The notes beneath the pieces are model-generated. The model worked only from the letters and a program-made list of their open reading frames with translations. It did no database searches and was not told the DNA's origin. The translations under genes and the position numbers were made by a program. This document shows, in pieces, positions 32,716-42,660 of a DNA stretch of 64,000 nucleotides. How positions within the stretch are numbered: the stretch's first letter is position 1; each line of letters begins with the position of its first letter. Source of the DNA: Candidatus Nitrosopumilus sp. (GTDB taxonomy: Archaea > Thermoproteota > Nitrososphaeria > Nitrososphaerales > Nitrosopumilaceae); the NCBI RefSeq assembly GCF_028278985.1, contig NZ_JANQTA010000013.1:1-64000 (forward strand), read 5' to 3'.

Positions 32716-34281
32716 ATGAATTCTAGGAACCACAAGTATGCTCTATTACTTGTGGCCGCAGTAGCCATTACAGCAACTGGTGCTATGTCTCAAGCATATG
32801 CACAACAAGTTACTGATGGAATGGACGGATATGCAGAACACGGAATTTACACAGGCAACCCTAACGAATGTTGGGTTGGTAACGATGCAGATGGATACTT
32901 ACCATGTTACATCGATACTGGTGATACCGCCTGGATGTTAACCGCAACATCATTGGTACTTTTCATGAGTCCTGGTGTAGGATTCTTCTACGGCGGACTG
33001 GCACGTTCAAAGAACATCACAAATGTTCTCGGAATGACCCTAATTGTTATGGGTTTGATGGCAGTTCAGTGGGTGCTATGGGGATACTCTCTAGCATTTG
33101 CTCCAAACGCTGATGAAGGAGCCAACATGTTCATGGGAAGTCTTGATTATGCAGGATTTAACATGGTTTCAAACTATGCACCTCTAGGTGCTCCAACAGC
33201 CTGTGACGGCGACATTTGGTCGAATGCGTACCAAATGCAGCAGTTCAAAGCTGAAGAAGCATGTGGAGATAGTTGGCCTAGTACAGTTCCACACTCTATG
33301 TTCGCAGCATTCCAAGGTACTTTCGCAATCATTACTCCAATTCTAATTATTGGTGGTTTGATTGACAGAATTAAGTTCAGTGCACTGGTAATCTTTGTTC
33401 TCCTATGGGGTACATTCGTTTATGACCCTGTTGCCCACTGGGTATGGGGAGGCGGATTCATCGGTGGCGGTGGAATCGATCTCAACCCTGAAATCGAAGA
33501 AGCTTCGTTCGCACTAGACTTTGCTGGTGGTACTGTAGTACACATTACTTCTGGATTCTCTGCATTGGCAGGTGCCATGATCCTTGGCAGAAGACTCGGA
33601 TATGGTAAAGTTCCAATGGAACCACACAACATTCCAATGGTTGTTCTCGGAGCAGCTATTCTCTGGTTTGGTTGGTTCGGTTTCAACGCAGGAAGTGAAG
33701 TAATGGTTGACGGTATTACTGTCAGCGCATGGGTTGTAACTAATACAGCAACCGGCATGGCAACTATTACCTGGGTACTAATGTCCTGGGCACATACTGG
33801 TAAACCAAGTATTGTCGGCGCTGCAACAGGTGCAGTAGCAGGATTGGTAGCAATCACACCAGCTTCTGGTTGGGTTGGTCCAATGGCAGCTATTATCATC
33901 GGTATCGCAGCCGGAACAGTCTGTTATGGTTCAGTAGCTTTCAAGAATGCAAGAAAGTGGGATGACGCACTCGATGTATGGGGAGTACACGGAATGGGTG
34001 GTCTTACAGGTGCAATTTTGACTGGTACTTTAGCAAGTCCTCACATCTGGGATACAGGTGATGGTTGGGGAGCATGGACTGGTACACCACAAGGATACGA
34101 ACAACAAGCAATCAGTATCATTGGTGCAGTAGTCTCAATTGCATACGCCTTCGGTGTTACAGTTGTAATCCTCAAAGTAATGGACGCAGTATGGCCTGGC
34201 GGAATCAGAGTCACTCCAAAAGAAGAGGAGATTGGTCTCGATTTGGCCCAACACGGCGAAAGAGCATACGTAAACGAATAG
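32716..34281 (+). CDS. amt: ammonium transporter Amt
   Basis: Imports ammonium, the substrate for energy in this kind of organism. The 521-aa protein has an N-terminal signal peptide (about 1-29, ending in AYAQQ), a Cys-containing extracellular insert, and eleven membrane helices. The conserved motifs are FFYGGLARSKN, GTFVYDPVAHWVWGGG (first pore His region), AGGTVVHITSG, WFGWFGFNAGS and WDDALDVWGVHGMGG (second pore His). Codon use is visibly richer in GGC, CTC and ATC than neighbouring genes, which suggests strong expression. Single gene with its own promoter and terminator. Confidence 0.95.
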   Translation: MNSRNHKYALLLVAAVAITATGAMSQAYAQQVTDGMDGYAEHGIYTGNPNECWVGNDADGYLPCYIDTGDTAWMLTATSLVLFMSPGVGFFYGGLARSKNITNVLGMTLIVMGLMAVQWVLWGYSLAFAPNADEGANMFMGSLDYAGFNMVSNYAPLGAPTACDGDIWSNAYQMQQFKAEEACGDSWPSTVPHSMFAAFQGTFAIITPILIIGGLIDRIKFSALVIFVLLWGTFVYDPVAHWVWGGGFIGGGGIDLNPEIEEASFALDFAGGTVVHITSGFSALAGAMILGRRLGYGKVPMEPHNIPMVVLGAAILWFGWFGFNAGSEVMVDGITVSAWVVTNTATGMATITWVLMSWAHTGKPSIVGAATGAVAGLVAITPASGWVGPMAAIIIGIAAGTVCYGSVAFKNARKWDDALDVWGVHGMGGLTGAILTGTLASPHIWDTGDGWGAWTGTPQGYEQQAISIIGAVVSIAYAFGVTVVILKVMDAVWPGGIRVTPKEEEIGLDLAQHGERAYVNE

Positions 34282-34310
34282 GAAAATCCTTTTCTTTTTC
34301 TTCTTTTTAT
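34281..34310 (+). terminator. hairpin and T-rich terminator of amt
   Basis: GAAAA and TTTTC pair across a TCC loop immediately after the stop codon, followed by T-rich runs up to 34310. Archaeal termination commonly uses such T-runs together with FttA. Confidence 0.55.
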
Positions 34311-34354
34311 TATTCAATCCAAATCAATTTAGATTTGATCATTTTATCCAAATC

Positions 34355-35131
34355 ATGTTAATCTCTACATCTGAACTAAATTCCATTTTAGATAATCCAA
34401 ATTTGATAATCGCTGATACTAGATCTTTCAAGGAATATTCTGAGTACCATATTCCAGGGGCTGTCCATCTTGATGTTTTTGCATTTCATTGGATTGACAC
34501 ATCAAAAGAAGGAATTGAAAATTTCAATAAACAAACACAAAACATCCTTTCAATTTTGGGAGTAACCCCAGAGAAAAAAGTAGTATTCTATGATTCAGTT
34601 TCTGGAATGCTAGCTGCAAGAGGAGTTTGGATGTTGATGTATTTTTCTCATCAAGATGTTGCAATGTTAGATGGCGGTCTTTCAAAATGGCTAAATGAAA
34701 ATCTGCCAATTGAGACAAAACCAAATGGATTCAAACCATCAGATTTTACTGGTAAAATAAATCCAGAAATTATTACTGGATATGAGAGTATTCGAGATAA
34801 CCTAGATTCTCTGAAAATCCTTGATGCACGTTCTCCTGGTGAATATGATGGAAGTACAGTTAGAGCAGCCCAATCAGGCCACATTCCAAACGCATTCAAT
34901 ATTGATTGGAGCAAAAACCTCAAAGAAGATGGGACTTTCAAAACTGATGAGGAATTATCAAAAATGTATGATTTTCCAAAAGATACTCCAGTTGTAACTT
35001 ATTGCCAAGGAGCATATCGAGCAGCTAATTCTTTTTTGATTCTCAAAAAACTAGGTTTTGAAAATGTCAAAGTCTACCTTGGTTCTTGGGGGGAATGGGG
35101 AAATCGAATGGATTTGCCAGTAGAAAAATAG
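34355..35131 (+). CDS. tandem rhodanese sulfurtransferase
   Basis: A 258-aa cytosolic protein with two rhodanese domains. The first (about 1-125) contains EYHIPGAVHLD and lacks a catalytic Cys. The second has LDARSPGEYDG, SGHIPNAFNIDW and the active Cys217 in YCQGAYRAANS. This layout is typical of thiosulfate or 3-mercaptopyruvate sulfurtransferases; the active loop does not decide between them. It lies between amt and the lysine-rich protein as an independent gene. Confidence 0.85.
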   Translation: MLISTSELNSILDNPNLIIADTRSFKEYSEYHIPGAVHLDVFAFHWIDTSKEGIENFNKQTQNILSILGVTPEKKVVFYDSVSGMLAARGVWMLMYFSHQDVAMLDGGLSKWLNENLPIETKPNGFKPSDFTGKINPEIITGYESIRDNLDSLKILDARSPGEYDGSTVRAAQSGHIPNAFNIDWSKNLKEDGTFKTDEELSKMYDFPKDTPVVTYCQGAYRAANSFLILKKLGFENVKVYLGSWGEWGNRMDLPVEK

Positions 35132-35227
35132 TTCATGTTTCAGACAAATTGAAATAAAATTAGTTGATCTTTTCTGAAAAACATCTGACGTAACGTGTAT
35201 TTAGTTTAGTAAAATGGGGATGATTTT

Positions 35228-35491
35228 ATGGCAACAAAAAAACGTGCTGCTAAAAGAAAGACTACAAGAAAAACTGCTTCCAAAGCCAAGAAAACTGTAA
35301 GAAGATCAAAACCAGTTAGCAAGGCAAAACGAAAAGCAACTCAAGTAGCAAACAAAAGAAAACGTGAGCTACTAAAAGCAAACAACAAAGTCAAGAGTCT
35401 CAAAAAAGCACTAAGAACTGCTGAAAAATCTGCTAGAAAGAAGAAAGCAGCTCACATAAAAGCCGCAAAACGAGCTTCAAAAACTCAGTAA
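35228..35491 (+). CDS. lysine-rich basic protein, histone H1-like tail composition
   Basis: An 87-aa protein in which more than half the residues are Lys, Arg or Ala, starting MATKKRAAKRKTTRKTASK and ending in an amphipathic helical stretch. It has no acidic cluster and no recognised fold. The composition resembles the C-terminal tails of linker histones and bacterial H1-like proteins, so nucleic-acid binding is likely. A ribosomal or RNA-binding role is equally possible. Monocistronic, convergent with the ATPase subunit I gene. Confidence 0.7.
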   Translation: MATKKRAAKRKTTRKTASKAKKTVRRSKPVSKAKRKATQVANKRKRELLKANNKVKSLKKALRTAEKSARKKKAAHIKAAKRASKTQ

Positions 35492-35532
35492 ACGAGTTTT
35501 ATTTTTCATTTTTTTAATTATTTTTCAAAAAT

Positions 35533-37632
35533 TTATTTTCTTTTCCAGATGAATTGATTGTAAATCATTTCAGGTCTAATTTGTCTAAATGGTTGAGCAC
35601 CACCATCATACCACTTTGTGAAGTATTCATACAAGTGCAATCTGAGAGACTGAATGTATACAATCAAACCTTCAATCATCATGATTCCCAAGTTACCACC
35701 GATAATCATTGCCCATGCTCCAAATGATTCAGGTCCACCTAGTGATTTGAATGCATTATTGACTGTGAGCAAAAGTGCTGCGTGCACCAGTAACATAATT
35801 CCCAATCGAGCATAACTAATTGTATGTGCTAAACTCTCAACTGTTTTTCCTAAGAATACTTCCATTACGACATTTGCAGCCGAACCTCCATCTTCAGGAT
35901 GTTTCTTTGCATGCAAAATTCCTCCTACCATCATCATAGCCATTGATGCAATTACAATTACAACTGCAATTCTTGTAACAATCCAAACTTGGGCCCAATC
36001 ACCGAGGAAAATTGTTACCCAAGGAACAGCTTCAGTGTGTACTTTGGAATACATGTTCATTACATCATATTGTGAACCAATTGCACACATCATGATTACA
36101 ACGATTCCGCCGTAAAGTGTGATGTTTGGAATTGCTTCCATGTACATTACAATCTTGTGTCCTTCTTTGGCTAATCTCTGAATTCTAAGAATCATAGCCC
36201 AAACCAAGTGAATGATTCCGATGAATAATGAAACCTTTAGGATGTTGATTACTTGTTCAAATGTTAATTCTGCAACACTAAGAATTCCTACAATCCAACT
36301 AAGTGAATGCAAAGCTCCACCTTCATCCAATAATGTTCCTATTGGACCAAAGTATTCCAAGTGATATCCAAATGCTTCTCCGGCACCAACACCCGCAATT
36401 GCAGATGCCCCTCCAGAAATTGCAATGAGCATTCCCCATCTTGAAAGATTACCTTGTCCTTTGACTTTGAATAATAGTCCCATTCCCATTAAGAGCAATC
36501 CGTGACCCATATCTGCAAACATCAATCCATAGAAAATTGGCCACATGAGAGCAATCATTGGAGTTGGGTCAGATTCTCCCTTTCGAGGAATTCCCTGACT
36601 TTCGGTAATTACTTCAAATGTTCTTACGAATTTTTTATTATCAAATAATGTAGGAATTTGTGCCTGTAGTTTGGGGTCTGTAATTTCTTCTGTTACTGAC
36701 ATCCATTGTTTGGTTGAGTTCTTGAATTTCTCTTCCATTTTACTTGGAATGAAGCCTTGGATAACTGCAAAGTTTTTGGTTCCACCTGGTTTTCTCACAG
36801 TCTCTAGAACATCTTTTGCAATTTGTGCTTCTTCAAATAATACGAGAATATCTCTTCTAATGCTTTTAGTAACTTTTGCAATTTCTTTTGCATTTGCTTT
36901 TTGTTTTGCTGTAAGTTCTTTGATTTTTGACTCTGCAAGTGCATATGCTTCAGATGGGACTTGAGGAAATCCTTGAGGAATAGCAAATGGATTGGCATTG
37001 AAACTTCTAAGAACTTTTAATGTTTTTTCAGAATCACTAGTTCCTGCAATAACTAGAATTGCAGCTTTCTCTTTGCTAGCAAGATCATATTTGTAAAATG
37101 TAATTCCTTCAAGTGCACGACTAATTTCTTCATAGTCTGAAGAGTTGATGACAAATAGATTTGTGTAAAAATACTTCATTAATCCAAATCCAGAAAGATC
37201 AATGTTTAGTTTCTTGGCAACTTCAAGAGTCTCTTTTAGTGATGTGTATTCATCAAGAGAACGTTTTGTGTCTGCTCTCTCTTCAAGTAATTTTGCTGGT
37301 CCATCAATAACACCTGGAGTTCTCTTTTGGAGATCAGCTACCATATCCTCAATTTCGTCAATTTCATAGTCTTTTTTCTTGATAATAGTTCCTTTGAAAA
37401 GAATCTCTAAAATTCCAACAGTTGGTGGAACACCTAATCCTTTGACCACATCATCTATCGATTGGTAAGTTTTTTGAGCCTCTAATAGCAAATCATCAAT
37501 TTCTGGGGTGACTATGTCATTTTCTGTATCAATTTTGTGAAACCACTCAAATTCAGTAAGTCTAGAAATTGCTCGTGGAGATTCACTCCTTGGTAAAATC
37601 ACACTTCCAAGTTTTAGATCGGCTACTCCCAA
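35533..37632 (-). CDS. atpI: A-type ATP synthase subunit I
   Basis: Stator membrane subunit (V-ATPase subunit a homologue) forming the ion half-channels. The 699-aa protein has a soluble helical N-terminal half (about 1-345) and a membrane half with about seven helices. The family segments PTPMIALMWPIFYGLMFADMGHGL and LAHTISYARLGIMLLVHA are present; the Arg in SYARLG faces the c-ring carboxylate. It starts at TTG 37632 and is divergent from atpE, with which it shares a 77-base control region. Confidence 0.92.
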   Translation of the reverse strand: MGVADLKLGSVILPRSESPRAISRLTEFEWFHKIDTENDIVTPEIDDLLLEAQKTYQSIDDVVKGLGVPPTVGILEILFKGTIIKKKDYEIDEIEDMVADLQKRTPGVIDGPAKLLEERADTKRSLDEYTSLKETLEVAKKLNIDLSGFGLMKYFYTNLFVINSSDYEEISRALEGITFYKYDLASKEKAAILVIAGTSDSEKTLKVLRSFNANPFAIPQGFPQVPSEAYALAESKIKELTAKQKANAKEIAKVTKSIRRDILVLFEEAQIAKDVLETVRKPGGTKNFAVIQGFIPSKMEEKFKNSTKQWMSVTEEITDPKLQAQIPTLFDNKKFVRTFEVITESQGIPRKGESDPTPMIALMWPIFYGLMFADMGHGLLLMGMGLLFKVKGQGNLSRWGMLIAISGGASAIAGVGAGEAFGYHLEYFGPIGTLLDEGGALHSLSWIVGILSVAELTFEQVINILKVSLFIGIIHLVWAMILRIQRLAKEGHKIVMYMEAIPNITLYGGIVVIMMCAIGSQYDVMNMYSKVHTEAVPWVTIFLGDWAQVWIVTRIAVVIVIASMAMMMVGGILHAKKHPEDGGSAANVVMEVFLGKTVESLAHTISYARLGIMLLVHAALLLTVNNAFKSLGGPESFGAWAMIIGGNLGIMMIEGLIVYIQSLRLHLYEYFTKWYDGGAQPFRQIRPEMIYNQFIWKRK

Positions 37633-37709
37633 GATAATCCTTCGGAGAATTCTTAGTTTTTAATATCTTTCTGAATCATCTCAGACATTCCCAAACATTA
37701 AAATCTATT

Positions 37710-38324
37710 ATGAATGAACGGCACCCATTGGCAAATTCTGCTCTAGAACAGACTATTGATAAAATCCTTAATCAAACAGAAAAAGAGATCTCATCAAATA
37801 TTGAATCTGCCTTGACTGATTCCTATCAAACATTAGATGATTCTGTTCCTAAATTAGAGCAGGAATATGACAAAATCGTTGCTGATGGCAAAAAAGAAGC
37901 CGACAAAATTGAAAAACAAATTATGGGAAGTTCTGATATTGAAGCCCGAAACAAGCACTTGATGGCCTTAGAAGAAGCAGTTGACAAGGTCTTTACACAA
38001 GCATTAGATCAAATTGCAAATACTGATCGCAGTGGTGATTATTCTAATCTAATCAAATCTTTACTTGATGAATCAACAAAAATCTTGGGAACTACTGAAG
38101 TCGTTGTCTTTACAAATGCAAAAGATAAAGATGCAGTTCAATCAGCATTACCAAATTATCCTGGTTCAGAATTATCATCTGAAACAATTGATTGTCTTGG
38201 TGGTGTAAAGATCCAATCCAAAGATGGTACTATGACTTTTGATAATACGATCGATGCAAGAATTGAACGTCTGAAGCCTTTAATAAGGAAAGAAATTGCA
38301 GCAAAATTCGGGGTAAGTAATTAG
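37710..38324 (+). CDS. atpE: A-type ATP synthase subunit E
   Basis: Peripheral stalk subunit, 204 aa. The long N-terminal coiled coil (about 8-100) is followed by a globular part with a [20 protein letters not shown]-like strand and [25 protein letters not shown], which closes the family alignment. It starts the plus-strand operon E-A-B-D-small ORF; the subunit A gene follows after 1 base. The usual partner, subunit H/G, was not found. Confidence 0.9.
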   Translation: MNERHPLANSALEQTIDKILNQTEKEISSNIESALTDSYQTLDDSVPKLEQEYDKIVADGKKEADKIEKQIMGSSDIEARNKHLMALEEAVDKVFTQALDQIANTDRSGDYSNLIKSLLDESTKILGTTEVVVFTNAKDKDAVQSALPNYPGSELSSETIDCLGGVKIQSKDGTMTFDNTIDARIERLKPLIRKEIAAKFGVSN

Positions 38325-38325
38325 A

Positions 38326-40104
38326 ATGGCTGCACAAGGTAGAATCGTTTGGGTCAGTGGTCCTGCTGTTAGAGCAGATGGAATGGCTGATGCAAAAATG
38401 TACGAAACAGTTGTTGTAGGCGATTCTAAACTAGTCGGTGAAGTAATTAGATTAACTGGCGATGTCGCATTTATTCAAGTATACGAATCAACAAGTGGAT
38501 TAAAACCAGGTGAACCAGTTCTTGGTACAGGTAACCCACTTAGTGTTATGTTAGGTCCTGGAATTATTGGACAACTTTATGATGGAATTCAAAGACCACT
38601 AAGAGAATTATCAAAAGCATCAGGTTCTTTCATTGGCAGAGGTATTACAACATCCCCTGTTGACATGGAAAAAAAATACCACTTTGTTCCAACTGTAAGT
38701 AATGGTGATGAAGTTGCTGCAGGTAATGTAATTGGTACTGTTCAAGAAACTGATTTGATTGAGCATTCAATCATGGTTCCACCAGATCATCAAGGTGGAA
38801 AAATTACAAACATTGTTTCAGAAGGAGATTATGATTTAGAAACTGAACTAGCTACAACTGAGAAAGATGGTCAAACTATCTCTCTTAAGATGTATCACAA
38901 ATGGCCTGTTAGAAAACCAAGACCATACAAGAATAGATACGATCCAACTGTACCTCTTCTTACTGGTCAAAGAGTTATCGATACTTTCTTCCCAATTGCA
39001 AAAGGAGGAACTGGTTCTATTCCAGGAGCATTTGGTACAGGCAAAACTGTAACACTACACCAAATTGCAAAGTGGGCAGATTCCCAAGTTGTAGTTTACA
39101 TCGGTTGTGGTGAAAGAGGAAATGAAATGACAGAAGTACTTGTTGAATTCCCACATCTTAAAGATCCAAGAAGTGGAAAACCACTCATGGACAGAACAGT
39201 CCTTGTAGCTAACACTAGTAACATGCCAGTAGCAGCAAGAGAAGCAAGTATCTACACTGGTGTAACAATTGCAGAATATTACAGAGATATGGGTAAAGAC
39301 GTAGTTCTTGTAGCAGACTCTACTAGTAGATGGGCAGAAGCACTCAGAGAAATGAGTGGTAGACTCGAAGAGATGCCTGCAGAAGAAGGTTATCCATCAT
39401 ATCTTGCATCAAGATTAGCAGAATTTTATGAAAGAGCAGGACGTGTTAGAGCAGCTGGAAGTCCTGACCGTGATGGTTCAGTTACACTGATTGGTGCTGT
39501 ATCTCCATCTGGTGGTGACTTTACAGAACCAGTAACAACTCACACCATGAGATTTATCAAAACTTTCTGGGCTTTGGATGCAAAGCTAGCATACTCTAGA
39601 CACTATCCATCAATTAACTGGATGAACAGTTACTCCGGATATCTTGCAGATATTGCAAAATGGTGGAGTGAGAACATCAGTGAAGAATGGTTTAACATTA
39701 GAAGTGAAACTTATGGTGTCTTACAAAGAGAAGATACACTAAAAGAAATTGTCAGACTCTTAGGTCCTGAAGCATTACCAGATGAAGAAAAATTAATTCT
39801 TGAAGTTGCAAGAATGGTAAAAATTGCTTTGTTACAACAAAACTCATTTGATGATGTTGATACTTACTGTAGCCCAGAAAAACAATTCAAATTAATGAAA
39901 TTATGTGTTGACTTTTACAAGAAAGGACAACAAGCACTCAAAGAAGGAGCATCATTATCTGACATTCGTGAATTAGGAGTTGTAAGCAGTTTACTCAAAG
40001 CAAGAATGGATGTTAAAGATGATGAAATGCCAAAACTAGATCAACTAGACAAAGACATGCAAGAACAATTCAAATCAATCTCAGGAGTAAAGGTATCAAA
40101 TTGA
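38326..40104 (+). CDS. atpA: A-type ATP synthase catalytic subunit A
   Basis: The 592-aa catalytic subunit. The order is a beta-barrel start ([14 protein letters not shown]), the A-type bulge region (about 110-190), P-loop [23 protein letters not shown], Walker [22 protein letters not shown] with the catalytic Glu in EMPAEEGYP, and the C-terminal helical domain. The bulge region identifies it as A/V type rather than F type. Overlaps atpB by 4 bases. Confidence 0.96.
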   Translation: MAAQGRIVWVSGPAVRADGMADAKMYETVVVGDSKLVGEVIRLTGDVAFIQVYESTSGLKPGEPVLGTGNPLSVMLGPGIIGQLYDGIQRPLRELSKASGSFIGRGITTSPVDMEKKYHFVPTVSNGDEVAAGNVIGTVQETDLIEHSIMVPPDHQGGKITNIVSEGDYDLETELATTEKDGQTISLKMYHKWPVRKPRPYKNRYDPTVPLLTGQRVIDTFFPIAKGGTGSIPGAFGTGKTVTLHQIAKWADSQVVVYIGCGERGNEMTEVLVEFPHLKDPRSGKPLMDRTVLVANTSNMPVAAREASIYTGVTIAEYYRDMGKDVVLVADSTSRWAEALREMSGRLEEMPAEEGYPSYLASRLAEFYERAGRVRAAGSPDRDGSVTLIGAVSPSGGDFTEPVTTHTMRFIKTFWALDAKLAYSRHYPSINWMNSYSGYLADIAKWWSENISEEWFNIRSETYGVLQREDTLKEIVRLLGPEALPDEEKLILEVARMVKIALLQQNSFDDVDTYCSPEKQFKLMKLCVDFYKKGQQALKEGASLSDIRELGVVSSLLKARMDVKDDEMPKLDQLDKDMQEQFKSISGVKVSN

Positions 40105-41486
40105 GCGCTGAAGGTGGAGTTCAATACAGTAAGATTGCCGAAATCAAAGGCCCTCTAGTAATTGTAGATGATGTAGATAATGCAGCATTTGACGAACTAG
40201 TTGAAGTTGAAACTAAAGACGGTGAAAGAAGACTAGGTAAAGTTCTCGAAGTAGGAAACGGTAAAGCAATCGTTCAAGTCTTTGAAGGAACCACAGGATT
40301 ATCAATTTCTGGAACAAATGCAAAATTTGTTGGAAAAGTTATGGAAATGCCAGTATCAAAAGAAGTACTTGGTAGAGTATTTGATGGATTAGGAAGACCA
40401 AAAGACGGACTCCCAGATCCAATTGCTGATAAATTTATTGACATTAACGGTGAACCAATGAACCCAGAACAACGTGAATATCCAAAAGATTTCATCCAAA
40501 CTGGTGTATCTGTAATTGATGGTTTGATGACTCTTGTAAGAGGACAAAAACTTCCAATCTTTTCAGGTTCAGGTATGTCTCACAACTTACTAGCAGCACA
40601 AATTGCAAGACAAGCAAGTGTTGTTGGAACTGATGATGACTTTGCTGTGGTCTTTGCAGCAATTGGTGTGCAATACAGTGAAGCAGAATATTTCAGAAGA
40701 AGTCTTGAAGAATCTGGTGCACTAAAAAGAAGTGTTCTATTCTTAAACACAGCAGATGATCCTGCAATTGAAAGAATCATCACTCCTCGTGTAGCATTAA
40801 CAGTAGCAGAATATTTGGCATTTGAATTAGGAATGCACGTTCTTGTTGTAATTACTGATATGACAAACTATGCAGAAGCACTTAGAGAAATTAGTGCAGC
40901 AAGAGAAGAAGTACCAGGAAGAAAAGGATATCCTGGATATCTTTACACTGACCTTTCCACACTTTATGAAAGAGCAGGAAAACTCAATGGCAAAAAAGGA
41001 AGTGTTACACAAGTACCAATTTTGTCAATGCCTTCTGATGATATTACTCACCCAATCCCAGACCTTACAGGTTACATTACTGAAGGACAAATTGTAGTTG
41101 GTAGAGACTTGTTTAGACAAGGAGTTTATCCACCAATCAACATTTTGATGAGTCTTAGTAGATTGATGAAAGACGGTATTGGTGAAGGAAGTACTAGAGA
41201 AGATCATGGTGAAATTTCTAACCAAGTTTATGATGCCTATTCTAGAGCACAAGAGGTTAGAGCATTAGCAGGTATCGTTGGTAAAGCAGGTCTTACTGAA
41301 ATTGACCTAAAATATTTGGACCTTGGTGATACATTTGAGAAAGAATTCCTTACACAGGCAACTGATGAAAACAGAACAATTGAAGAAACATTAACTTTGA
41401 TGTGGAAGATTGTCTCAAAACTACCAAAGAACGAGATTACAAAAATCAAAGACAAGTACGTAGAACAATATTACAAGGAAGAGTAA
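40101..41486 (+). CDS. atpB: A-type ATP synthase regulatory subunit B
   Basis: The 461-aa non-catalytic subunit starts at TTG 40101, overlapping the atpA stop (TTGA). It has [19 protein letters not shown] in place of a true P-loop, [22 protein letters not shown], the [31 protein letters not shown] segment, and [13 protein letters not shown]. The missing P-loop Lys/Thr confirms its non-catalytic identity. Four bases separate it from atpD. Confidence 0.96.
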   Translation: MSAEGGVQYSKIAEIKGPLVIVDDVDNAAFDELVEVETKDGERRLGKVLEVGNGKAIVQVFEGTTGLSISGTNAKFVGKVMEMPVSKEVLGRVFDGLGRPKDGLPDPIADKFIDINGEPMNPEQREYPKDFIQTGVSVIDGLMTLVRGQKLPIFSGSGMSHNLLAAQIARQASVVGTDDDFAVVFAAIGVQYSEAEYFRRSLEESGALKRSVLFLNTADDPAIERIITPRVALTVAEYLAFELGMHVLVVITDMTNYAEALREISAAREEVPGRKGYPGYLYTDLSTLYERAGKLNGKKGSVTQVPILSMPSDDITHPIPDLTGYITEGQIVVGRDLFRQGVYPPINILMSLSRLMKDGIGEGSTREDHGEISNQVYDAYSRAQEVRALAGIVGKAGLTEIDLKYLDLGDTFEKEFLTQATDENRTIEETLTLMWKIVSKLPKNEITKIKDKYVEQYYKEE

Positions 41487-41490
41487 CTAA

Positions 41491-42123
41491 ATGTCATTTG
41501 GACAAAACGTTGCAGCAACTAAGATTGAACTTTTCAAATACAAAAAATCAAGCCAAATTGCTGTTATGGTTCAGCAAATTTTAGATGATAAGCGTAAAGT
41601 TCTCTTAAAAAATATTGAAGAAATGATTCAAGAAGCCTCTAAAGCAAGAGGTGGAATTTGGGATCCCTTACAAGACATCTACAAATCAGTTAATGAAGCA
41701 TATCTTGCATTAGGAACAAACACTGTTGACTCTGTTGCAGAGTCTACTCCTCCAGTCATGGAAGTAGATGTTAATGTAAGAAGAGTTGTAGATGTAAAAA
41801 TTCAAGCACTAACTGTTACTGAAAAAGATACAAAATCAATGCCTTACGGATTTGCTGATACCAATTCCTCAATTGATAGAGCATCAAAACAAATCAAAGA
41901 ATTATTACCAAAAATTTGTAAAGCTGCAGAATACGAAAATTCAATCTTTAGTCTTGCAAAAGCATTAGAAAAGACCCAAAAATTACTAAATGCTTTAGAA
42001 AATGTCATTATTCCTCAATACAAGGACAACATTCGATTCATTCTTGCCACTCTTGAAGAGCGTGAAAGAGAAGAATTCGCAAAGTTAAAAAAAGTGAAGG
42101 AAAAGATGGAAAGTGGAAACTAA
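41491..42123 (+). CDS. atpD: A-type ATP synthase subunit D
   Basis: Central rotor shaft, 210 aa. It is mostly two long helices: TKIELFKYKKSSQIAVMVQQILDDKRKVLL at the N-terminus and the C-terminal helix with TQKLLNALENVIIPQYKDNIRFI and EEREREEFAKLKKVK, the family signature (RVNALEN, I-P-x-I). The stop shares one base with the ATG of the 43-aa gene. Subunit F, which normally binds D, is not encoded in the window. Confidence 0.92.
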   Translation: MSFGQNVAATKIELFKYKKSSQIAVMVQQILDDKRKVLLKNIEEMIQEASKARGGIWDPLQDIYKSVNEAYLALGTNTVDSVAESTPPVMEVDVNVRRVVDVKIQALTVTEKDTKSMPYGFADTNSSIDRASKQIKELLPKICKAAEYENSIFSLAKALEKTQKLLNALENVIIPQYKDNIRFILATLEEREREEFAKLKKVKEKMESGN

Positions 42124-42254
42124 TGGGAAAAGAAGAAATTAAAAAATTAGTTGAAAATTCTAAAAAAGTAATTGAACAAGATCACGATAACTTTTCAAAA
42201 TCAATCAAAGATGATTTATCATCTTTCAAAAAGAAAACCCTAGATCGAATTTGA
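42123..42254 (+). CDS. 43-aa helical protein inside the ATPase operon
   Basis: ATG 42123 overlaps the atpD stop by one base (TAATG) and the frame ends at TGA 42252. The product is highly charged and predicted to be one amphipathic helix (MGKEEIKKLVENSKKVIEQ at the start, FKKKTLDRI at the end). The tight coupling to atpD suggests it is translated. It might be a small stalk component or an assembly or regulatory peptide. It is much shorter than known subunits F or H. Confidence 0.6.
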   Translation: MGKEEIKKLVENSKKVIEQDHDNFSKSIKDDLSSFKKKTLDRI

Positions 42255-42281
42255 TGATTTTTCATCATCATGATTTAAATA
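42252..42281 (+). promoter_or_regulatory. hairpin and internal promoter before atpK
   Basis: TGATGA (42252-42257) and TCATCA (42262-42267) form a hairpin at the stop codon of the 43-aa gene, directly followed by TTTAAATA (42274-42281), a TATA box about 30 bases before the atpK ATG. This would separate atpK from the upstream genes and give it its own, possibly stronger, transcription. Confidence 0.5.
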
Positions 42282-42308
42282 TGGAACTAAAGGGGACGAG
42301 ATCATAAA

Positions 42309-42617
42309 ATGAAACCTATCGTCTTGCTACTTTTGGCAGCCGCAGTAATATCCATTTCAGGATCTACTGGACTTGCATACGCAGCAGAAGATGATGCAGC
42401 AGGAAGTTCTGACTCACTGAAAATTCTCGGTGCAGGTTTGGCCTTCGGTCTTGCAGCTTTTGGTGCCGGTATAGGTTTAGGTCAAGTAGGTGCAGCCGGT
42501 CTTGCTGTAATTAGTGAGAATCCAGCCTTACAGTCAAAAGTATTCATCTTCGTAGGAATGGTCGAATCAATCGCTATCTACGGTATAGTCATGATGTTCA
42601 TCATCCTGGGACAATAG
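42309..42617 (+). CDS. atpK: A-type ATP synthase rotor subunit K (proteolipid c)
   Basis: The 102-aa precursor has a signal peptide (about 1-25, ending in AYA) and a single helical hairpin: helix one LGAGLAFGLAAFGAGIGLGQVG and helix two with the ion-binding Glu86 in MVESIAIYG. Gln59, Glu86, Ser87 and Tyr91 line up with the sodium-site residues Gln32, Glu65, Ser66 and Tyr70 of the Ilyobacter c-ring, from memory of that sequence. Codons are G+C-richer than in neighbouring genes, as expected for a subunit needed in many copies. Followed by several T-runs (42633-42656) that may terminate transcription. Confidence 0.93.
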   Translation: MKPIVLLLLAAAVISISGSTGLAYAAEDDAAGSSDSLKILGAGLAFGLAAFGAGIGLGQVGAAGLAVISENPALQSKVFIFVGMVESIAIYGIVMMFIILGQ

Positions 42618-42660
42618 ACCCAGTCGCACATCTTTTTCAAATTTTTCAATTTTTTAATAA

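Noticed and set aside
33420-33899. 159-aa open frame antisense to amt
   Set aside because: It is the shadow of a long conserved membrane protein gene with regular codon use; no promoter or ribosome binding site of its own.
40827-41252. Several minus-strand frames inside atpB
   Set aside because: Antisense to a fully conserved ATPase subunit; low-complexity Ser/Phe-rich products typical of shadow frames.
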